Positions 1-11,200 of a DNA stretch of 64,000 bases are shown piece after piece (positions within the stretch are counted from its first letter, which is position 1; each line of letters begins with the position of its first letter). The stretch lies in contig NC_084462.1 of the NCBI RefSeq assembly GCF_027409185.1, positions 41,426,679 to 41,490,678 of the forward strand. The letters run 5' to 3'. This DNA comes from Cynocephalus volans. Its lineage: Eukaryota; Chordata; Mammalia; Dermoptera; Cynocephalidae. The notes below the pieces were generated by a model. The model was given only the letters and a program-made list of their open reading frames with translations. It had not been told where the DNA came from and ran no database searches. A program made the position numbers and the translations under genes.

Positions 1-2567
1 GTGGTCATCCTGATGCCTAATCTTGTGACTGTGGGACTGACATCAGCCTCACCCTCTACCCTGTGAGCTCCACGTTTTCTGTCATAACACAGGTCCTCAT
101 GTGGCGGGCTCGGAAAGGCTGACCACCTGCATCGTGACAGTGATCATTTGACCCCACTTGGATGGTCCTTATTTGTGAAATTGGGACCATGAGGTCTGCT
201 TCATGGGGTTGTTGAGGACTGGGTAGAACTGTGGAACTTTACCACTGTTACACAGAGGCTGGGGTGTCAGGCATGAGGGCTGCACCCAGGGCCTCCTGTC
301 TGTGCAGAGAGTGGGGGGCCTTGCGGGTGCACACCCACACCCCACCTGCACCTGTGCTCCAGCTCCACCCAGCAGTCCCCTCCAAGACCCCAGGGAGAAG
401 CAGGGACAGGCCTTGGAGTTAACGAGACCACGCGGGGCCAGGCCAGTGCATCAGAAGCTTCTGTCCACCACCCATGTGCAGCCTCTGTCCACCACCCATG
501 TGCAGGATAATATTCCCCAAGGGGTGGGGGCGGGGCTCCAGGCATGGCTCTGTGGGACCCGCACCCCTCTCCTGTTCAGAGAGCTGAGGGGAAGCCGGCA
601 GAGCCCTGGGTTTTCCTAAAGGACTTTCAAACAGGCTTCCCCTGGCCAGGAAAAACTGAGCGCCTTTTCTTCCTCTCCAAACTGTGCTGCTCCACGATGC
701 ACACGCTTATGTAAGCAGGATGCACGTCGTAAGAGGAAGGACTCACTCCAGGGGCCAGGATCTCCTCTGAACCTGTCTTCCTTCTTTGGTCGTTCTGTCT
801 CCCTCTGGTGCTCTCGGCTGAGTGCAAGAGTTGAGTGAAGTGACAGCTTACACTCAATACAAAGGACAAGCTGCTTTTGCACTGTAACAAAGCAGCTTCA
901 GTTGGGTTTTGCATTTCACGATAGGAGTAGAGACCATGTCTGTGGGTCTGAAATGTCTCCTCACCCTCATCCGACACCCTGGACATGCTGTGTCTGGGGG
1001 CTTCTTTGCCTGGTACATGCGGGAATGGGAGGAGGCCGGCTGTGACTGCTGGAGACACCCCTGCGTTTACTGCCCCCTGTGAGAGCGAGGCCCGGCAGGG
1101 CTGCGAGGGCCCGCACAGGGGAATATCTGCTGGAGATGTAGCCAAGACTCTGAACCCTTCACTGGCCTGGTCCCAGGGAGCAGTGTCGGTGGGCACCAGC
1201 CGTGGTCCCTGCTGCCCGGGATGGGGTGCCCCTACACACAGATCTGCTGAGGCACGCTGGGGGTGGTGGGGCCGGTCTTTCATAAATCTACTCAAGGACG
1301 TGTGCTGAAACAGGAACATGAGCCTTGGAAAGGTCCGGGAGCTGACCGAGGTCACCTTGGGAACCAGCAAGGGAAGGGTCAGAAGGCCATGGCCTAGGAA
1401 GGCCTATCACCCCAACTCCCCAGGGACTGGGGCTCATGGGGCACCATGCAGCCCCCACCCCACATGCAAGACCTGTGGATACTTGCCTGGGACAGGGCCT
1501 GAGGGCCCCCTGAGGGTGTGAGGCCAGCAGTACCCCAGGGAGGCTGGGAGGATTGGCTCTTTCCTGCACAGCAAAGTGACGCCATCTACTGGTCAGTACG
1601 AGTCACCCCTTGGGCGCCACTATGGGGTGACCTTGGGCAAATGATGGACATCTCCGAACCACGCTCACTGGGGAGAAGGCAGCCCAGGGCAAGGCAGCTG
1701 GGGTAGGAAAAAGAGGTGCCATCCAGGTGCTGGGAGCTTCCCCAGCCCCATAGCCAGGACACTGTAAAAGGGGTGTCATGGGACCAAATGACAACAAATT
1801 TAGTTTAATGACCTTTATTGGCTTTTATTCACGATTCTAGAATCGGGCAGCCCTGAGAAGCAGAGCAGGTGTAGGGCCTCCATCAGCAGTGTGGTCAATG
1901 TTTGTGGAGAGGATGTGGGGGTGAGGCACAGACACTTGATTGGTCATAGCTTGGGCCCTGTCCCTGAGTCAGCTGGCTGCCTGAGGCTGACAAGAGCTCA
2001 GCTGCTGCGACTGACCAAAACCCAGCTCTTTGTTACACAAGTGTGTATTCCTAAGTTAATTAGTTTCATTTAGCATGAATGACTCCATGTTGGTTTGGTC
2101 TGTTGAGCCCAGTACAAGAGCCTAGTCCAAATCAATGGCCACCTACAAGTTTTATTTAACAGGGAGAACAGGGACATGGCCTGCGGGGACCAGGCCTGTT
2201 CACACACACTGTCCAGAATGCCCATAAGGTGGACAGACCATCTCCCAGGGGCTGCGGTGCTGAGCCACCGGCTGCCAGGGTTAACTCCCCTTCAGGTCTC
2301 AGAACTGATGACAGTCTCTCTTTGTAGTCCCTGTTTGGGCTTGTGGTAATATTGGGTACTTTATTACTTTAATAATCTAAAGTAGCTGCCACCAAAATCG
2401 TTACTTTCCGTACTGCCCCCAGAAAGTGCCACATTGTATATGAAGGCCTGGCTGCCTTAGCAGGCATTTCATCATAACCCCCAGCAGGTGTACCGGCCCG
2501 GTGTATGAGGCATGGCACTGTGGGACGGAGCCATGATCCTGTCCCTGCATAAGAGGTTGCTCTCTGG

Positions 2568-2728
2568 CTGTGTGTGCCTGTGTGCATGCCTTTGTGTATG
2601 TGTGTGCATGCATTGTGTGCTTTGTGTGCATGCGTGTGTGTATGCATGCATGTGTGCATGTGCATGCATGTGTGTATGTGAGTGCATGCATGAGTACGTG
2701 TGTGCATTTGTGTGTGCATGCATGGGGG
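2568..2728. repeat. TG/CATG-rich simple repeat
   Basis: Imperfect alternating TG with frequent GCATGCATG interruptions. Long open frames on both strands here are by-products of the repeat. Confidence 0.9.
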
Positions 2729-4406
2729 AGGGTACTGGTGTCCAGTGCTGTGGGACAAGGGCTCACTGATGATGAGAGACCTTTGCTGAGGTGGGCAGAG
2801 CGGGGAGGGTCTCTCTGACTGTCCTTGTTGGACCAAGGTCCCTCCAGGTAGTTTGGTAGGCTGTTCTCTCCTACCAGATCAAGCACCGAGTCGGAGGCCA
2901 GGGTGAGTGGCCTGGAGGAATGTGGATAAGCCCTGGTTGATGAAGTTGTCATCCCAACAACAGAGAGGACAGCAGCTTGCACTGGCCTTTAGGGAAGATG
3001 ATAGTAACCATAGGATGAGAAAACCATGATGTGGACATTTGCCAGGGCTCTTTGTGCTTTTTGGGTTGCCTATTTAAACACACAAAGGGTGAGCTTGTCC
3101 ACCTGCCAGACTCTGGGGTGCCCCACCGGCCCCTGCCCACCCCTGGGGGCCCTTGCATCCGCTGCAGGCTGCAGAGCATGTTCTGGCTGCACAGCACTGC
3201 TCCCACCCACAGGCCTCCTCCAGATGCAGCAATTCGGCCTTAGGGGGGATGTGGTGGTGAGGTCAGCTGAGGGGCAGTTCCCCTCCAGACCTAGTCCCTG
3301 CATGGTCACTTAAGGACATGAGCTCCCTCAGATGACAGAGACAGGCTAGGGTGGGGGCTTGGGGCTTCAGACTGGTGTAAAGGTGTTGCCAACAGGCTGT
3401 AGAAATAGCTGGAGTGTCCATCTGTGCGGGAGGGCCAGGGAGGCCCAGAGATATCAGTGGCTTCTGCAGACCAGGCTGAGAGCAAGGGCTTTGACTTGGT
3501 CTTTGCAAGAGTCTGGCAGAGGCTTCTGGGTTACCAGAGATCCCTTGAGAAGCACATGAGTTCCCAAGAGGAGGGGACATATGCTCAGGAAGCTAATGGG
3601 GGAGGTTGTCAGGGTCAGGGGTGAGAAAGGGAGGGGTCCCCATGCAGTGGCTTCATATGGGAGGGTGAGCTGTGCCACCAGAGGGGAGCTGACCTGGGGC
3701 ATTGCTAAGTCAGGACCTGCCAGGAACCGTTATCACTAATACTAGATTTTATTAAACTTCAGAACACTTTGCTTTCTTCTAATGTGCATTATAAAATTGG
3801 CTTCAGTGCACAAGCTGTGACCGGTATGAGAGAGATGACAGGTGCTTTAAAAGTTCACAGGGCTGAGGTTTACTGAAGTGAAATCATAATGCACAGGTTT
3901 CTTCCCAGGCACCCGTACAGGGGTGTGCCATTTCCTCCTGTGGGTTAAAGGGAGCTAACTTTTCGGAGGGTAGTTTAGAAAATGTGCACTGAATCCAGTG
4001 TCGGCCTGGTGCTGATGCAGCCTCAAGTTCACATCTCAGGCCACTTCAGGGTGGGTGACGGCCTCTCCCTGCCGGTCGCGCACTGAGCTCGCAGTGCCTG
4101 AGTGGAAGCCTGGGACTCCAGTCTCTGGGGGTGTTGCCACTGGGGTGATAGAGTCCAGCAAAACTTTCCCTGTGGGCCACATGTACTTACTGCAAACAGG
4201 GACATGGGGTGTTGAGGCGCAGGGACTTCAGCTTCCATCCTGACAGCAGTGGAAGGCCTGACAGGTTTAGAGAGGGGAGAAAAATGGATTGGGTTTCTGG
4301 TCCAGAAGGACCTTCTCGTGGTAGCATGGGGGCGGGGGGTGCCTGGGAGTGGTAGATTTACGTCTCAGTTTGGGCTGCTGTAACAAAGTACCGTAGATCA
4401 TGGCTT

Positions 4407-5985
4407 TTTAAAAAATTTTTATTTATTTATTAATATTATATTTTTACGTTCTAAGATGTTGTTACAGAGCAGTTGGAGGGGGAGGGGGAGACGGAAAAGG
4501 GCAGGAAAATAGGGTGGGAGGAGGAGGCAGGAGAGAGGGCATGGTAGAGGCCTGTGACACCCCCCTCATTCTGGCAGGGGAGATGAGGGGGCTTCGAGCA
4601 GCAGCTCAGTCATTGCTGGGCTGGATGCAAATGACGGGGGTGTGGCTGAAGCCCTCAGTTCCCCACTGCGCCAGCCTGGGAGCCCAGGGTGCTTCCTGTG
4701 GCAGCTTGGTGGTTGTTGCTGGGCTGGTTGCAGATGTCACGGGGGTGTGGCTGAGGCCCTTGACCCCCCCACCACCTTGGCTCAAGGGCCTGGGGTGCTT
4801 CCTGTGGTGGCTCATGGTTGTCACTGGGCCAGTTGCAGATGTCGGTGGGGCATGGCTGAGGTCCTTGGCCCCCCACTGCCCTGGCTCAGATACCCAGGGC
4901 ACTTCTGGTGGCAGCTCAGTGGTCGTTGCTGGGCTGGATGTCATCAGGGGGTTCTGGCTGAGGCCCACAGCCCTACCCATTCCCAAGCTTGGGAGTCTGG
5001 GGGACATCTGGTCCTTCTAGGTTTTATTGATGTTCTTCAGTGGTGTTAGACTTTACTGGTTAATATCCAACTTTGTGATCTGTGGGTATTTTGTTTTTTC
5101 TTTCAGTTCAGTGTTGGATTATTCACTGTTCCCACCACTTAAACTCTGCACTGGAACTAATTTGTTGTCCTTTGCTTACTAATAAAATGGGGAACTTCCT
5201 GTGGGAACCAGCACATGAGTCCTGTGGTTGAGCTAAATTGCTACTTTGCTGCTGATTCCCTGGCGGAGGCTTTATGTGCAGCTCAGGTTTTAATTGTTGA
5301 CCTTTTAAGCACTTCCAGGTCTTGTGAGATCTGATACACCTCGGCTATGTGGAAACTCTGGTCTAAGCCCGAGTGTTCTCATCAAACTGCACCCCCTGCA
5401 GTTCTGTATTCCTGACCAGTCTCCTCTGAGTGATTCTATGCTGATTGGGGTGCAGATCAGCTGTCCTTGCTGTGCCCCAGTGTTCCCCTCGTGGCCCATC
5501 TCCCCCATCACCCCCACCCCAAACACTTCCCACGAGATGGGCCATGCTCCAGTCCCTTGCAGTGACTCACCAGCATCTGAGTGGCTCCTGTTTTCAGTTG
5601 TCTGTGGCCCCTCACTCCTATGTGGGTCCATGGGAACCCTGTTAACGGTCTTGCTGGCCTGTGGGACACCAAGGACCTCTTCTCCCCTGTCACCTCCAAG
5701 CAACTTCTTCTGAAGAACACAGCTGCGGCTTTTGTCAGCTCCTGCTCCGTGCACTCACCAACTCCAGCCTGGAAGCAACCAGGGCTCAAAATGGTCAGAG
5801 AGATCCATTCTTTCTCTCATCATGCCTTCTCCCACCTTCATGCACTCCATAGATCTCTCCTCCTCTTCCCCTGAGCTCTAGCGGCCCCAGCTTTGCTGTC
5901 ATTGCTTTTTAATAGTTGTAAATTGGTTGATTTGTGGGAGTGACACTGGGGACTGTCTATTCCACCATCTTGACCCGAAGCCCTG
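4407..5985 (-). mobile_element. Composite L1-5'UTR/VNTR retroposon
   Basis: Read on the minus strand it starts GGGTCAAGATGGTGGAATAG, the form of many mammalian LINE-1 5' UTR starts. It runs through about 900 bases of non-coding sequence, then 3 to 4 GC-rich tandem units of about 104 bp (4575-5020), a pyrimidine-rich stretch, and an A-rich tail with repeated AATAAA. Flanks GATCATGGCTT (4396-4406) and GAACTATGGCTT (5985-5996) look like a target-site duplication. No ORF1 or ORF2 coding remains. It is either an internally deleted LINE-1 or a non-autonomous composite built like primate SVA but from other parts. Confidence 0.55.
4575..5020. repeat. VNTR of about 104-bp units
   Basis: Copies begin near 4614, 4717, 4822 and 4927, each starting TGCTGGGC or close to it, followed by GCAGATGTC or a variant and GGCTGAGG, so the spacing is 103-105 bp. 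Units differ at several sites, so the array is old. Open frames on both strands follow from the unit composition. Confidence 0.8.
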
Positions 5986-7229
5986 AACTATGGCTTAGAA
6001 ACAACAGACATTTATTTCTCACAGCTCTGGAGGCTGGAAGTCTGAGATCAGGGTGCCAGCATGGTGGGGTTCTTGTGAAGGCTCTGCTGAGGGTTACAGG
6101 TGGCCAGCTCCTTGCTTTGTCCTCACTTGTGGACTCAGCGAGCGAGCTCTTGGGGGTCGCTGCTCTAAGGGCACTAATCTCATCCATGAAGGCTCCACTC
6201 ACATGACCTGATCACCTCCCATGGGTCTCTCCTCCTGATACCATCAACTTGGGGGTTAGGATTTCCACATGAATTTGGGGGGACACAGACATTCTGTTCA
6301 TGAGTCCTGACCTGACTCGGGAAGGAGGCAGTGCTGAAGTGATGGCCAAAGAGCCCCTGATGTGTGGCTCGGATGTCACGGGTGGTGGAGACAGCAGCCA
6401 GGCCAGTGTGGCTGGGGAGGAGGGCAGGGGCAGCAGCAGGCACTTCCTTCTAGATCTTTGGCTACAAGAGGGAGGAGAGAGGGGGGCCCCGGAGGCAGGG
6501 ATTCAGTGGAAGATTATTCTTCCTCCTGGGGACACGGGAGGATATCTGAAAGCCGTGGGGAGCACCCAATTGACAGGACCCAGTAAAGTGCACGGGGGAG
6601 GGACAAGTGTCCGCTAGGGAGAGAGGGGTGGGATCTCAGGTGATCTTCAGATACCAGGTGGGGACCCCACTGCTGCACAGAAAAGCGGGCTGGTCAGATG
6701 TGCACCATGAGGGTCTGTCATGTGCAGGTGAGGGAGGGGCAGCTGGAAGTTCAAGGAGACAGAGAGAGACATGAACAGCTCTTGCAGAAAGGAGGAGGGA
6801 AGCTTCCCAAAGAAGTGGGTTAGAGTTGCCAAGGAGTTCTGAGGGTATGTATGTCCATGAATTTACAAGGAACTTCTCATGGTACCAGTTGGCCCTGTTG
6901 GGAAGTTTTTTCCAGCCACAGTCCCAGAAGAAACAGGTCAAAGTTTTGCCGGACCCCTGGGGCAGACAGAGCATGTGGGGAAAGAGAATTGAGGGTGTTG
7001 GACAGTGTCATTGAGGTGGTGGGCAGTGGCATCCAAGCTGGGCGAGCTGATGGCTTTAGCAATGGGCTGAGGAAGTGCAGGTGGCTTAGGGTGGGCCAAC
7101 TGGGGCGGGAGGAGGAGCCTGGGGGGGCAGGGGCAAGGTCCATGAGAAGGAGGGCTCTTGCCGGGAGGTGGGCAGGGTCGGGTGGTGAAGGCAGGCGGCG
7201 TGGCCAGAGAGGAAGGCTGAACCACGGTC

Positions 7230-7447
7230 TAGACTAGTTCAGAGGCCAGCTGACTGTGGCCCCAAGGCCAAATCCTCCTGGCCACCTGATTTTATATGAA
7301 AGTTTTATTGGAACACAGCCACACCTGCTCATTTCCATAGTGTCTGTGGCTGCTTGTCTGCAAAAGCAAAGAGTTGCAAGAGAGAACACACAATGTAAAC
7401 TAGTTACTCTCTGGCCCTTTCCAGAAAAGTTTTGCTGACCCCCTCTG
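7230..7447. mobile_element. hAT-Charlie non-autonomous relic
   Basis: Contains TTTTATTGGAACACAGCCAC, then GTCTGTGGCTGCTT and CTCTGGCCCTTTCCAGAAAA ending GCTGACCCCC. These match an abundant mammalian hAT consensus; I am not sure of the exact family name. Confidence 0.65.
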
Positions 7448-8124
7448 AAGTTGTGCTGTCCAGTGCAGGAGTCACTAGCTGCTAATATGTGGCTCTTTAT
7501 ATTTCAGCAAACTAAAATTACAGGCAGGAAAAAGATTCAGTCCCTCAGTTGCAGGAGCCACAGTTCAGGTGCTCAAAGCCACGTACGGCTAGTGGCTCCC
7601 GTACAGGACAGCACAGAGACGGCGCATTCCATCGTGGTGGAAAGTTCTGTTGGGCAGTGGTGGTCTAGAGGCAGCAGAGGGAATGAGGACCGTGTTGCCC
7701 ATCCCGGGCCTGAGGTGTGTTGGATGAGGGGTGCTAAGAGGCAGCCAGCAAGAGGAGCCCTGCAGGACAGACGTGGAGGAGAAGCCCCCAGCAGAGGAGG
7801 GGGCACAGTCGCAGGTCACCGTCATGAGTTCCAGGGTCCTCTGTAGAAACCTGGGAAGTGCTGTGGTTTTTGGGAAGTGGGGCCTTCTGGGGTTGCAGCA
7901 TGTGCCTGTCCCGTGGAGGCCATGCTGCTTTGAGTGACAGTCGCCTGGGAACCTGGAATTGTCTTCCTGACAGAGTTTTCTGGCCTGTGTGTTAATTTCG
8001 CACAGCTACTCCCACCACGCAGCCTGGGTAAGGAGTCGTGTTCCCTGTGCCGTGGCCAGGCGCACCAGCCCTCTGTTCAGGGCGGTTTTGCTCAGGCAGA
8101 CGCTAACTCTGCACCCTCCTCCAG

Positions 8125-8270
8125 TTCCAGGGCCCTGTGAGCCGGAAGACCTCATTGATGGTATCATCTTTGCTGCCAACTACCTGGGGTCCACCCAGCT
8201 GCTCTCGGAGCGGAACCCCTCCAAGAACATCAGGATGATGCAAGCGCAAGAGGCCGTCAGCCGGGTCAAG
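8125..8270 (+). CDS. APBA2: APBA2 exon: start of PTB domain
   Basis: Starts after CCTCCAG and ends before GTAGTG. It encodes 48 full codons, beginning [20 protein letters not shown] and ending AVSRVK, about residues 358-405 in human numbering. This covers the first PTB strand and helix. A second AG at 8129-8130 lies six bases inside, but using it would drop two codons (V-P) that the human protein has, so the upstream AG is preferred. Confidence 0.95.
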
Positions 8271-11200
8271 GTAGTGAGGCTCCGGCCTCAGGGTGCCCCC
8301 TTGGGTGGGCTCAGGAACTCCCTCTGGGGGCACCGACATGGATGGGGCACAGGCGCTCTGTCCAGCTTGGAATGGCCCAGGTGCTGAGCGAGGCAGAGGG
8401 AGGCCTATGCCTTAGTGGGAGGACTCGGGGGCAGGGTGCAGGGACAACTGTCTCCTTAATAATGAGCAGTCCACCCATTCCCTGGGAAGCACGATTTTTT
8501 AAGAAATGATTGTTCTGATGTATATGGAACCTCAAATCCCAGGTCCACAGTATGTGTATTTTTAGCACCATTCAAAGTACTTCTAGAAAGGGGAGAAACT
8601 AAATTATGTTGTGTTCGAATTCATGACCTCAAGGAAAACACTGACAACTGACATACTTGCAGCTCTTGGTGTGTGTTGATCATCTGGACTTGAATGGTGG
8701 GTGAGGTGGGGCAAGGGGACGATCAGGTCATATCCACAAAGCTAAATGGTGTCAGGAGAGAGGGCAGAGGTGGCACCCCCTCTGAGCAGCAGGGTCTGCA
8801 GATACTGCCAGCCCATGGGGGTGGGAAGCAAGGTCGACCCTCCCCTGTCCTCACCATACACTGACCTCATTTAACAGAGGCAAAGGAAGGGGCACCATGA
8901 GGCCATCGTGGCAGTCAGGAGAAAGCAAAGCCACCGTGGGCAGCCTGCGCCCGTCCTGCTCAGGACACTTGGCAGAGGCCAAGACCTCTGCTGCCAAGCC
9001 CTCGCCCGCCCTCCTGCCAGCTAACTGTATCTGTCCTGACCTCAGGTGTATCCTCCATAGGTGGGGTGGTTGATAACAATTTCTAGCTCTCCAGGGGCAC
9101 GTGTGTGGGCTTCTTGATCAGCATGGTCTGGATGTAAGCAGTGGCTGTCCACCTGTCCCTGCGGGGCACTTCTCTATGCGCCCGGTCTGAGTACTGGGGC
9201 GTTGACCGTGAGAGTGAAATAACCTTGGGACACCTTTCTTCTCCCCATGCCCACCTGTTTTTCTTTTTCTCTTACATGCTGCTCAGAGGATGCAGAAAGC
9301 TGCTAAGATCAAGAAAAAAGCGGTGTGTAGGCCCGTTGTGGCCCTGGGATGGTGACGTTTGCTTGTGCTCTGTGGCTTGTCTCGTGCAGTGGGGGGTTTC
9401 CACGGGGATCCAAATAATGTTACAAAGCAGTTTTTTCTCTTCCTTTGGTAGGTGAATATTAGACTTTCGAATGAAACCACAGACTCTTTTTTTAAAAAAA
9501 TTGCTCATTTACAGCAGAAGTAATAGTTGCTCCTTTTTATCCTACTTTCTTAGAGGCGCCTGTGTGCCAGCGCGGGGTTAATGCGGCAAGGCCCCCAATT
9601 CACGTGGCATTTGATCGGACAGTGTGATGGATCTAGTGCCTGGGCCTCCTGTTCAGTATCAATTAAATTGTCCTGATATTTAAAGACTCATTAAGTTTAA
9701 TTTACTAAATCAGGATGATGAGTAGCTCAGTTTGCCTGTGAGATGCTTTCTTTATTGAAACAGTTTTTGGAGCACGACAGACTTTTTAAAAATGGGGTTG
9801 ACATTTAGTCATGTGTGTGTCAACCTGGTCATTTAGTAAATGCTGGGGGTTTTCTAACTGTCCTGCTCACTCAGAAAGCATCACAGTGCTCGGTGTTGGG
9901 GGGCCCCAGGCAAAGCCAGGGAGACTTGGTGCTGGCGTGTTGCCCACCACTGCCCTCTATACTTCAACAGCAGGAGATTTAGTCCCCATCCACACCGTGA
10001 TGTACAGAATGCTGCTTCCTGGCGCTGTGGCCAGAGCACCCCATCTGGGGGCTCCCTTCTGCCTTCAGTGAAACTTCTGTCCACCTCCGACCTTTGCTGT
10101 TTGCCAGCAGAGGCTCCTTTGATTCCCCTCCAGCCACAGGAGCAGAAGGAACTAACCCATCTCAGCCCAGGAAGACTTTCCTCTGGCTGCCTCTGGGCAA
10201 AGCAGAATGGGCCTGGGTTGCAGACGTGCAGTTGGGGTGTGCTGCCCCCGAAGAAGAGGAGCCCCTCACCTGCAGCCTCCCAGTCCATCCTTGGGCTGCC
10301 AAGGCACGGGGGCAGCAGGAGTAGGGGAGTCCTTATAGACCGCAGCCTGCTCCTGGGGTCTGCAGGTCCACAAATTCTACCGAGTCACCGCCTCTGGAGG
10401 GGTCAGGCACAGCAGACCCAGCTTTAAAAAGGCATCAGCAGCCATCAGGGAGGCAACTGATTACATTTGATTAAGGGTTGTTCTTCCTTTTGGGGCATGA
10501 GATGCTCAGGATGGCTGCTGAGAGCCCCTTTTCTGGTCTGCCCATAGCTGGTGAAGCTGGTGATAGTGGGTGAGCCTGGCACCCAGAAGCAAGCACGGTC
10601 CTGGCAGGGAGATGCCCTGCCCACAGACATGCTGGTGGCTACAGCGAAACGGTCCCCAATTCACATGGCCCATCCTGTTCTCTGGTGTCCATCTGCAGGA
10701 CCCATACTGAGGACTGTCCCTTTGTCCTTCCCTGTTACTGATCGGGTTCAGGCTCTGTCCATCCACCCACCACTTGAGCCTGGTCAGCGTCAGGTTCGCC
10801 CTCGTCTCGGATGGAATGCATCACAGCAACGGCTGTCACTAGCACCAGGGTCCACCTGCACCTTTTCTAATTTACTTCTGGCTCGAACTTTCTAGCAAGA
10901 AAGTTTTGAGCTATAATCCCAGAATATAACTGTTAAAAGTAAGTTGATGTCGAATAAAAAACCCGATTTTTAAAAGCAAAGAAAAAGTCCTGTGGAATCT
11001 GTTTTTCAGCCGGATTGTTTTGCACTCTGTTCTCTTTCTAGTTAGTTAAGGGCAATATCAACCCGTGGTAGATTGAAAGCCCAAAAGACCTTTTCCCTTG
11101 AAAACTGAGCTAAAATTCAAATTTATCATTATAATACAGGCCTCTATGTGACTCAGGGACATTTTTTATTTCAGATTTTCCAATGAGTGATTAAGTCACA

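Larger units (their letters stand above)
4360..6300 (-). mobile_element. MaLR (MLT1-like) LTR split by a later insertion
   Basis: Left piece about 4360-4406 contains GGGCTGCTGTAACAAAGTAC. Right piece about 5986-6300 contains AACAACAGACATTTATTTCT and GGAGGCTGGAAGTC, ending near GGGGGGACACAGACATTC. Together they match the reverse complement of an MLT1-type LTR of the ERVL-MaLR class. The 1.58 kb between them is a separate element. Confidence 0.75.
1..8124 (+). other. APBA2: APBA2 intron upstream of the first exon in the window
   Basis: No exon of the APBA2 N-terminal half (for example the segment ending KKVASFPSFVA in human) was found here. It holds a 24-bp direct duplication near 460-505, a TG/CATG repeat (2568-2728), a MaLR LTR split by a retroposon (4360-6300), and a hAT relic (7230-7447). 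The rest looks like unique GC-rich intron. Confidence 0.75.

Noticed and set aside
2369..2982. Minus-strand frames rich in H, T, C and M
   Set aside because: They translate the TG/CATG simple repeat.
4514..5020. 168-codon open frame on the plus strand (and a 133-codon one on the minus strand)
   Set aside because: Both lie in the 104-bp tandem array and have repeating composition; neither has a known domain. They are by-products of the VNTR.
8113..8130. Alternative APBA2 acceptors and an in-frame upstream PPP stretch
   Set aside because: The AG at 8123-8124 gives the phase-1 join and the valine seen in human; the others add or lose residues.
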